A stretch of 64,000 bases of DNA from Cinnamomum chago. Taxonomy: Eukaryota; Streptophyta; Magnoliopsida; Laurales; Lauraceae. The notes below the pieces were generated by a model. It was not told where the DNA came from and ran no database searches. It saw nothing but the letters and a program-made list of their open reading frames with translations. The translations under genes and the position numbers were made by a program. How positions within the stretch are numbered: the stretch's first letter is position 1; the number at the start of each line of letters is the position of its first letter. Positions 46,094-56,300 of the stretch are shown one piece after another. The stretch covers positions 77,775,501 to 77,839,500 of the forward strand of contig CP142452.1 in the NCBI GenBank assembly GCA_038049695.1, in the 5' to 3' direction.

Positions 46094-48427
46094 TGACACG
46101 ACCCGAGCCCGAGATTATACTTAATCCGAGATAACCCCGAGTCGCGTCGCATACTTACTCCCGTGAATCTCGACGCATAAAATTCACTAGGGATACCAAA
46201 AACACATTATGCGGAAATAACAAATATACATTCATTGCTCGAGTAACACACAAAATCATTTACACTATATACAAACTAATCACTTGCATATTTACATACA
46301 ATGCAATGATTAAAAAGTGTAAAGTTCCATTCTATTTACAATCAAGTGTTCTCTTTCAAAACTCTCATTTGTTTCCTATCATTTCCATTCAACTAATCCT
46401 CCTGGAGGAACCGTAACGGACGTCTCCGGTGGCGCTGTGGTCTCGGAAGGACCGGCATGAGCAGTTGTGCCTGTAATGCCATCAATAACAATATGAATTT
46501 GACAATTCAACAATGTATAAACAATTACATTATTAAACATGTTAATGATACATTCAATTCATCTAACTTCTTGTTAGACTGGTTCAATTTCAATTACAAC
46601 TCATAATCAATAAGAGTCTTTTACTTGTCAACTACAATAGCATATTTCAATTCAATTCAATTCCATTTACATCTCCCTCAAATGAGAGGATTCTATCTCC
46701 CTCAAAGGAGAGAATTCTCTCTTCCGTACAGAAGGATTCATTTATTGTGGGACTTATCAGAGCCCGGGCCAAGGACTACTGATATCACCACAGAGCTCCG
46801 GAACGCCCCAAATAATCTTTATTCAGCAGAATCAGCTCAAAAGAGCTTATAGAAATCACCATATAGTGCCAGACTCAACGAACAATTCAATGTTCCATTA
46901 TCTAATACCAACCATTAGGATGAAATCCTTAGTTATTTAATGTACGTGTTATTTTTGATGACATCACAATTATGTGAATTTTGTACATTAAACATCCCAA
47001 CATCCATGGTGGTAAAACAACATTATTAGCCTTTTGATGCTTAATAGGCTTTATCTTTCAATTTCAGGAAGCCATTATGCATTTATAATAACTCCGTACA
47101 CATTTATCAACGTATTATCAATTATTTTTGGAAGCTAATCTTATCATTGAGTGACAAGTATTACCTTGGTTAACCTTCTGGTTAACATACACTTTTCTTT
47201 GGATCAAAATCCAAAGGTAATATTTTATGGAAGATTAATAATTTCCTTATTTACTAATTGTATTAGACTTAGTCGTTAAACCACTTTTCATAGACCATTT
47301 ATGATCCGAAAACTAAAATCTAAGTCAAAAGAGGACCAATTTTCACTGGACTCAAACTGAGTCCTCCGATTGATCGGACCTATCGGTCTGAATTTTGTCA
47401 CAGTTACGTGACAGTCTGATCGATCGGATGACAGTCCGATCGATCGGACCTGCAACGACTTCAGTTGCAGAACCTGAAACTGATCGTTGTCTTTCCTTTT
47501 TCTCTACATTCACTTCATCACCTGCATAAGCAAAATGGAACCTCCTGTTCCCCCATCAATCACCATCTCCATACACATCACAATCATCACCATCTCCATA
47601 CACATCACAATCACACTTCCATTCATCATGCAATCCATTCAAACAATCTATAACTCAAATAAAATTCTAAACATAAAGTGTAAACCAAATGACAATAAAA
47701 CTCAAGAAACATCATTCTAAACACAAATCATTATTTATACTTGCGTCTAGTTGCAATTTGACACAAAACCCCTTTTCTCTAGTTGATTCAAAATCACCAA
47801 TCTTCAAACACAAATCAGTCACCTTAAGAAAGAAGACAATAGGAAAGAGATGAAGATCACTGTTTCCTTTTCACAAGCACTTGAACTATCTCCTCTCCTA
47901 CACTTGATAGCAAAAGCAATGAAGAAGAAGACTGAGCTATTGTTCTCCCTGTGTCAATGTTGCTGGAATGAACCATCACAGTTTTGAAACACCTAATAAC
48001 ATGCAGATGGGTTTAGTGACACCTATCATCTGTATTTTGCATGTGAACCTTATAATCTCTACCTATTTACAATTTGAGTTAAACTAAGACCCATTTGACT
48101 CATTTCAATTCAAACGAAAACGTGTGTATTATGAAATTTGTTGTACTCAATGAGATACACACGATGGTATCAATTTCCATCCCATCCGACGAAATACACA
48201 TAAACTCGTATTTACGAAAAAAATCCTTTATCTCACTAATTTGAGTCTAAATTCAACTCGATTAAGCTAATCTCTTCCAACTTCATTCATTATGCGTAAT
48301 TCATTCACTTAAGACTAATTTGATCCATTGAGTCGTTAATCACTATTAAATTGATTAATCATGCTTAATATGCATTAATCTTGATTAATTAGAGTTAAAC
48401 TTGATTAACTCGGGTTGGGGTGTAACA
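46094..48427. mobile_element. Solo LTR, 2,334 bp
   Basis: Copy 1 is uninterrupted at the matching point (GTGCCTGCAACTTGGG, about 18007). The insert begins TGACACGACCCGAG and ends GGGGTGTAACA, that is TG...CA, and is flanked by the 5-bp duplication CTGCA (46089-46093 and 48428-48432). No gag or pol sequence is present, so it is best read as a solo LTR left by LTR-LTR recombination. Around 47370-47450 it has GATCGATCGGA-type palindromes in tandem. Lineage not determined; the length would suit a large Ty3/gypsy LTR. A fossil. Confidence 0.75.
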
Positions 48428-49710
48428 CTGCAACTTGGGCTCACATTGCGCCTGCATGTTTGTGTTGGAGAGGGTGCAAAGGAAAACAGCTTGAATGAAG
48501 TTCACGAGACTGTTGGTAAAATAAAGCCTCACATCCCACATCGCCTAAGTAGAGACTTTGGCAAGGCTTTATATATACCTGTTTGGGCCTTCCACCTATG
48601 AGCCTAAGTTCTTGGGTTGGTACTCTACTTGAGTTTTGACCTTTTTCTTAGAGCAATATCTGTCAACTATAATTTATACTGATCTGCCTCTAGGATAATA
48701 TGAACTCAGTTTCTTGACATTGATGAGTACTTCAACTTGCAAATTGAAGTGTATCCTTCCAATACAATGGCCATTAAAGTATAAAATTGAAAACATAAGG
48801 ATGCTGTCAATCAATTGTGGTAGATAGGGAGAAAATAGCAAAAGAAGTTTTTAGATGCCCCAACTGGGGGCTTTTCAACCTTTTTTGTTAAGTATTCTGG
48901 TCTTTCATGTAGTGTGTTTTTTTTTTTTTTGAAAAACTGAATACAAATATACAATGATGGTTGATTACTGATATTCAAGATCATGTCATGAAGTCATGAG
49001 TCAGTTATGTCTAATAAAATTTTAGGCTGAGTTGAGAAAGTCTGATCAGCGAACTGAGCGAAGGCTTTATGAGTTTCTGAAATTTGTTTGATTTTCAACC
49101 TCATCAGGATTTGAAAGTGGGAGTATCCACTGGAGTGTCAGCCTGTGACAGGGCAAGGAGCCAAGGACTATTCTTGCTCTTTCATCTCTTGATTCTACGC
49201 CAGAAGATTTCAGAAGACCAGGCCATGTTTTTCCTCTCAAGTATAGGAATCGTGGTGTTCTAAGGAGAGCTGGTCACACTGAGGCTTCGGTTGATTTAGT
49301 TTCACTGGCGGGTCTAAGGCCAGTATCTGTTCTTTCGGCTATTGTTAATGCAGAAGATGGCTCTTTGGCTGGTTTACCTTATTTGAGAGTACTGGCTGGG
49401 GAGCACAGCTTACCAATCATCTCCATCACTGATCTGATAAGGTGAGTCATGGGGTAAGATATTCAGCTGGGTCTGAATTTAAACGCACAGTTATTTGGCA
49501 GGAAGTATGTGATCATATCTTAAGCCTTGAGTGATCTGAACTGTTTATTGCATGGGCCCAATGGCGGATGGATGATACTCCAAAATATCTTCTTGACGCC
49601 AGAGTTCTAATTTATACTTTTCAATTTATATCCTGAAAGAGAAGGTTAGGAAAAGAAACAGATGATTTTTTTTTTCTTTGAATGGTGAGAGAAGCAAATA
49701 TTGTGTGGCT

Positions 49711-50039
49711 AGGATCTAGTAACTTGTGTTAATTTGGAGGCAAAGTGACGTAGCGGAAGCTTATAGGAAAGATAAAGAACCTCACAAAAAACTCCAACTT
49801 GTTGATTCGTTCGCGAATACCAAGAAAGAGAAAACAACGAGCCCAAAACTCAAGAGAAAATTTATTCTGTCCTTCAATCCCCTGGCCACAAAGGCTTACA
49901 AAGCTTTAAATAATTTAAATTCAGAATAAAAAAATTGAGATAATGACAGAAATTGAAAGTCAAAAAATTGAGATAATGACAGAAATTGAAAGTCCTAATC
50001 TTCAGGATCTAGTAACTTGTGTTAATTTGGAGGCAAAGT
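49711..50039. repeat. 36-bp direct repeat bounding a 257-bp insertion
   Basis: A 36-bp segment (AGGATCTAGTAACTTGTG through GGCAAAGT) that occurs once in copy 1 (19293-19328) occurs twice here, at 49711-49746 and 50004-50039. The 257 bp between is absent from copy 1. That insert holds a 33-bp tandem repeat (ATTGAGATAATGACAGAAAT...) near 49937-50000 and an open stretch reading YRKDKEPHKKLQLVDSFANT that I do not recognise. The pattern resembles double-strand-break repair with filler DNA, not transposition. Confidence 0.85.
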
Positions 50040-52587
50040 CTATTATCAGTGGGGTTTATAAAATAAACAATCTGGGTCACCGAACCTTGGGTTTGTCATG
50101 TACTAACTCAAGGCCCAAGGATGTGGCAAATGTCTTCAGCTCAAGGATGAGAATAATTCTTCTTGCTCACAAGGCATCATAATGCTTCCTGCATTGTTTA
50201 TAGGCATGTCCCAAATTTTGAGAAGAAAATGCAGAAATACCATTCTGATATGGTCCTGAATTATTTGACACTTCAAATGTATGGGACAGTGGACAACCAT
50301 CATTTTCCAAAAACATGCAGATGGCTTGCAAAAAACACACAGACTGTACAGTGAATAATCAGCATTCTTTGTTTATCCATTTTGCCTAGACATCAAACCA
50401 ATCATGGTTCGGAGTACATATAAACGCAACTTAAGTGCATGTATGTATGGTTGAGGCAGTGTGTACATGACGCATCCAGATCTTTTGTTGACTCAGTTTA
50501 CTCGGTGTGCTAATATCAGTCTTATGTGGATAAGATTTTCTGCCATTTCTGCCTCCACATAAAATAATTTCTAAGCCAATTTGTTCTAACTAAACCAGTG
50601 CGAGCTCTTAAGAAGTTTTACACAGGTTATTTCACTTCCATGTGCCACATGCACTAAACCTATTGCCTAGAATATCAGATGAAGTGCTTTTTTCAGTGCT
50701 GCAGCTGTAAACTACATATTCTACAGTTATATGCGATTTTAGGCAATTCTTTCTATAGACCCTTCGATGTGGACTTTAACTATTGCCATTTTCTGTCATT
50801 TCGCAGTAACTAGCATGTTGCAATGATCTAAAGGACAATTCTATCAATGAGCATTATTTTGCTGTAATACTTGTGTAGGTATCGGAGAAAGAGGGAGAAG
50901 CTGGTGGAAAGAACTGCTATTGCCCGCTTGCCGACTAAGTGGGGACTATTTCAGGCTTACCGTTACCGCTCAAATTTAGATGGAACAGAGCAGGTGGCTG
51001 TTGTGAAGGTAATGCCCGTTATACAATCTCTCTGTCTTGACTCAAAAAGTGGTGCAACCGGATAACAATAAATCTCAGTTACTTATATTTTGGCAGATTT
51101 GATTGGTCAATTGCCATTTTTGGAGGATTGGGGATTCAGAATTCACATGGATATTTTTCTAAGATATATCATCACTAAGTTAAGATCATTTCAATTTGAG
51201 TTGAACGTGAGTGCCATAGTCGGTGAATTCAAATAGAATTGGATTCACAAAACCGAATGGAATAAACCTACAAATTTCAAATTGAATCGAACTATTCTGA
51301 AAAGAGAACAAAATTCATTCCCCAAAGTGAATTCATTTGAAATGGGTGAACCAAAAAATGGAACAAATAAAACTACCCAAAATGAACCGACAAACTGAGT
51401 CCATGGCAAATACTAAGCAAACTTGAATACAAACTAGTTGAATAGTGGACCAGGTAACTCCGTAGATCAACATTGATTTGGAAACCATTCTTTTACCATT
51501 CCTATTTCATCACACAAAAAGATTAAAACACACATTTAGTGCATTATTCCGATGAAAAATGATAAATTTATAGTATCATTGGATTGCCAAGTGAATTTAG
51601 GTACTTCCAACTGAGTTGTGATGAACTGGACATGCTCTATTTTCAACTGCTTGAGGGAAATGAACTGGGGATGGTTCAAAAAGATTAGTTTGCAGTGTGT
51701 CCCTAACAGCTTTGAACAAGGCAACTATCGTTTCAGGTTCAAAAGGACTATTTTAACCTGCTTGGCTTTCCCTTTTTGGAGATCTAGAGCATTCCATCTG
51801 GTGGATTAATCATTAATTTAGTACAGAATGAATATCCCTATTAGAAAGTTTCATTTTGAATGTGTTAGCCCATTGTTTCTTGTAACACATTTTGTCCAAT
51901 CTTCCCATTCTCTTTAGAAAGGATGGTTGCACTTCCACATCTCCCATTAGAGGAAGTTTTCTAGTGCTGTGATCTGACTGAAAAAGCTTCCACTGGAATA
52001 ACAAGTTTGGATCACAAGAAGATGATGTTTCTTTTATTTGGATATCATATAATATATTTCATAGCATCATGTACTGATTTGAACCCAAACCAAGCTTTAC
52101 TTACATCATAACTATTTTGCCTTAGATTCATGCGGATTCTTCCTAACATTGGGAATCAACGGTAATCTCCTATTTGCATTTAGCTATTTAATGTCATATG
52201 GTTCAAGTGGCAATAGTTTAATTCAACAGGGAGACATTGACAATGGGCAAGATGTTCTTGTCAGAGTGCATTCTGAATGTTTAACTGGAGACATATTTGG
52301 ATCTGCTCGGTGCGATTGTGGCAATCAGTTAGCCTTGGCCATGCAACTAATTGAGCAGGCTGGTAGAGGTGTGCTTGTATACCTCCGCGGTCATGAAGGA
52401 AGAGGGATTGGATTGGGTCAGAAACTCCATGCGTACAACTTGCAGGATCAAGGACACGACACAGTAGAAGCTAATTTGAAACTTGGGCTAGGCGCAGATT
52501 GTCGCGAGTATGGAATTGGTGCTCAGGTAATTGATCAAAATGCAAAAGTATTACCTCTAGCAATATTTTTGTAATTTATTATGAACC

Positions 52588-53265
52588 TGTGTGGGGCCCA
52601 TCACGTGAACCAACTCCTTTCGGTTTCGGCGAAGCACGTCCATATCAGTCTCGGACATAGACCTATGTCACTTCGGTTTCGGAAGTAGATGCTGATATCG
52701 GGAAAGCGATATCCATTTCGGCTCGGCCACGCCACCCCGCCCAGTCTCGGCTACACAGACTATAACTGCATCCCTTGGCTACAGCCCCCATAAAGGCGGG
52801 GCCCAAGAAAGGGGTCTAATGGGACCTCAGCCGTCAACAGATAAGGGCAAGATCAGGCCAAATGTGACTGGCATTAAATGCAATGTGGGCTGATCGGACC
52901 CTCATTAAATGCAATGAGGGCTGTGATGGACCCTCATTAATGACTATGTGGGCTGATGAGACCCTAGTCACATCACGAGGCCCACCGGCGCAGGCGCCAA
53001 AGTAATCTCTCATATAAAGCATAGGACGACCCAAGATGGAGGTATGCACTCTCTCTTACATGCAACCCAGACCTCCCTTTCTCCTTCCCCTTCTCCGATC
53101 ACTGCTAACTTGAGCGTCGGAGAGCCCTGCGCTGCCCCAGCCAGGGTCCTTTGACCGTTCTCTTCTCCCCTTTCAGGTTCAACAGACACGCAGCTCCTTC
53201 TCCGATATTTTGAGTAAGTCCTTGCAGGCATCTTAATCTTGTGAGTATATTTTTCTGCACTTACA
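52588..53265 (+). repeat. 5' LTR of the Tat-type element, 678 bp
   Basis: Begins TGTGTGGGGCCCATCACG and ends GCACTTACA. It contains a likely TATA region (CTCATATAAAGCATAGGACG, about 53010-53029), which would place the transcription start shortly downstream and the R/U5 part in the last ~200 bp. Near-identical to 62991-63668. Confidence 0.95.
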
Positions 53266-53283
53266 ATTGACGCCGTCTGTGGG
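53266..53283 (+). promoter_or_regulatory. Primer-binding-site region
   Basis: ATTGACGCCGTCTGTGGG directly follows the 5' LTR. Plant Ty3/gypsy elements of this group commonly carry TTGGCGCCGT-type sequences here; partial match to the 3' end of an Asp-type tRNA is likely but not verified. Confidence 0.6.
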
Positions 53284-53312
53284 AAACGATTTCTACAATC
53301 TTCCCTATCACC

Positions 53313-56300
53313 ATGACGAGGAGAGCTGCGAAAGGTGGAGAAACATCCAAGGCAAGGCGTGCAGGACCGTCCTCTAAACTCCTCCCTGCTAAGAAGAGGT
53401 CCGGGAAGGAACCAGCTGCAGAGGACGACGTCGAGCGTGGCCTCGTCCAGATCAACGTTCAGGAGCGTGATTCTCGCCTGGAGTCTGCTCTCCGGAGGAG
53501 AAACTCTCAGCAGCAGCCCGAGGAAGACCTCCTGACGGGTCGAAGTCGGCGGAGCAAGTCTCCAGTGGTCAATGGACCACGTCCTTCTGATCAGATAGAG
53601 GATGCTGAGGACTTTGAGGATGAAGAATATAACCCTGATAATGACTCCGACTCCACCCTTGAAGAGATTAGAGTACAGAATGAGGCCATTAAGGAGAGGG
53701 ATACTCTGATCCTCCAGCTCCAGCAGCAGCTGGAAAAAGCTACGGGTTCAGTAGGACATCAGCAGTCGTGGCAGCAGCAGCGGTCGTTACAACAGCGCTC
53801 ACAGCTACAGCACGAGAGGAGGATGCCTCGTGACAGGCGCCCCGACTCCCCTGAGAAGGACTTGAGGGACCATCTGAATAAGAGAAGGATCGACCGAACT
53901 CGAGACGAAGGCTCGAGTGCCAGCCATAGCTACTCGAGGAAGGCATCAGAAACCATTCCGGAGAGCAGGTATCATGATCAAGAGTGGTTGGACACGCGCA
54001 TAAGGGAAACGGTCCAGCGCAATCTGGAGGTGGCTGGTCTCGGCCGAGACCAAAAGGATGTTTGCTGCGACCCCATTGATATCGGCGCGTCTCCTTTCTC
54101 GCGCGATATCAAGAAGTATCCCCTGCCAAAGAAGTTCACCGTCCCGAGGTTCGTCACTTATGACGGGACCTCGGACCCGGCTACACATCTCAGGCACTTC
54201 TCCCAGAGGATGTCTGTCTGGGGAGACGAGGGCCATCTGAACTGTCGAGTCTTTTCCTCCAGTTTGGGTGACCTCCCCCTGAAGTGGTTCTGTGCGCTCT
54301 CGGAAGGGTCCATTTCGAGTTGGCAGCAACTCCAGCAGTCCTTTATGAAGAAGTTCCAGGCCTACAGGATCCCGCCGAAGACAAATGCAGATGTCATGGC
54401 CTTGAAGATGAAGCAGGGGGAGAGCATCACCCAGTTCGCGAAGCGATTCTGGACGGTCTACAGCCAGATTGAAGACTCCAAGGACGAAGTGGCCGTCTTC
54501 GCATTTCGGAATGCCCTGCTGCCAAACAGTGACCTTCGTAAAGACCTAGCCAGAAACCCGGTGTCTTCCATAACAGCGCTCATGTCCATCGTCAACCGGT
54601 ACGTCGCCCAAGAGGAAGACCAGGCCCGGGCTCGGGAGAACCACAGAGCTGCGCAGAAGGACCGAAGTGAGAGGTCCTCCAAGAAGGACAGGGGGCCGTC
54701 CCGAAGAGATGAGCCACAGAGAGACGAGCAACGAAGAGACGAGTCAGACCGGCGAAGGGCGCCCACCAGCTCGGCAAGGGCTCAGGCATTCACCTCGGCG
54801 AGAGGCAAAAGGCCCAGGCTGTCCGAAGATGCATATCGGGCAGTTAACACAATCTTCAAGGAGCCTATCCACAGGATCATGTATAAAATCAAGAAAAGGC
54901 CGTACTTCAGCTGGCCGGATCCCATGAAAGGCGACCCGTCCACCCGAGATCAGACGAGGTTTTGTGCATATCACAAGGAGAGCGGCCACAAGACCGAAGA
55001 ATGCAGAATATTGCGGTCGCATTTAGAGAAGCTCGTCCAAGAGGGCCACCTGCAGGAATTCGTCAAGGCAGACACCAGAGCCGACACTCGAACCCCGCGC
55101 CGAGATGAGAGGGGTCATGACAGCGACGGGTCAGAGAAGATCATTAACGTCATCCATTTAGCTCCCCCTCCAAAGGGGAGTAACCGAGCTCGCGCCGAGG
55201 CCAGACAAGCCTCCCACAGTAAGCAGGTCATGGCCGCCGAACTCGGCTCAGCACCGAAAAGGGCTAGGAGGGAGCGGCCCGAAATCAGGTTTACGGATGC
55301 AGACCTGGAAGGGGTGCAGCTTCCCCACAACGACCCGCTAATCGTCACCCTGAAGTTTGATTGCTCCGAGCAAAGCGTGAAGAACTGCACCGTGAAGAAA
55401 GTCCTCGTCGACCCCGGTAGTTCATCCGAGGTCCTCTATTTCGACAGCTTCCGGAGGATGGGACTGACGGAGAAGGACCTGCAGGAGGCCCGAATTCCCC
55501 TCATCGGCTTCAGCGCTAAGCCAGTTTATCCCAAGGGAAAGGTGACGTTCAAGGTCGAGGCTGGCGGTGCGTCTGTTGAGGCAACCTTCATGGTGATTGA
55601 CGCACCCTCGCCTTACAATGCTATAGTGGGCAGGTCTTGGCTTCATAGCCTGGAGGCGGTCCCTTCCACTCTCCACCAGAAGTTGAAATTCCCTTGGGAA
55701 GGAAAGAATGGCAGAGTGGAAATCGTCACTGTCAAAGGAGATCAGCAGGCAGCCAAGCAATGCCTGACGACCGTGGTATCCGGAGAGCGAGAGCCCAAGG
55801 AGGTTAATATGGCCGAGATGGAAAAGCGGTTGGAGAAAAAGCTAGACGAGGTCGGCCAAGACCCAGAGAAGAAGAGCATAGAGGACCTGACCGAGGTCAG
55901 GATCGATTCACAAGATCCGGACCGGTTCTTTTTACTCGGCAGTCAACTCGGAGAGCCAGAGAAGTCCGAACTGGTCAAGTTCCTGGTGCAGAACAGAGAA
56001 GCCTTCGCCTGGACGCCACAAGAGATGCCTGGCATCGACCCTAAGGTAATATGCCATAAATTAAATGTAGACCCTAATCATAAACCTGTGATGCAGAAGG
56101 CTCGCAGGACTGGGGCGCCGCAAACCGAAGCCGTGGTCGAAGAGGTGGATAAACTGCTCGAGGCCGGCGCCATCAGAGAGGTCCAATACCCGACCTGGCT
56201 AGCCAATACCGTGGTCGTCAAGAAAAAGACTGGCAAATGGAGGGTGTGCGTCGACTTTACCGACCTGAACAAAGCCTGTCCCAAGGACAACTTTCCCCTC

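Larger units (their letters stand above)
45185..52526 (+). pseudogene. RIBA3: RIBA3-like riboflavin biosynthesis pseudogene, copy 2
   Basis: Exons corresponding to copy 1 lie at 45185-45839 (217 bp of exon plus a 438-bp insertion), 49108-49441, 50879-51008 and 52230-52526. The DHBPS-like part carries the same 5-bp deletion and 8-bp insertion as copy 1, and in addition a MITE splits the first exon at 45257. The GTP cyclohydrolase II part is better preserved than in copy 1: it keeps YRRKREKLVERTAIARLPTK, the zinc cysteines of [15 protein letters not shown] and the canonical [14 protein letters not shown] solo LTR and a filler insertion expand the introns, and the LTR retrotransposon at 52588 sits in the intron after the last visible exon. 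C-terminal exons may lie beyond the window. Confidence 0.88.
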
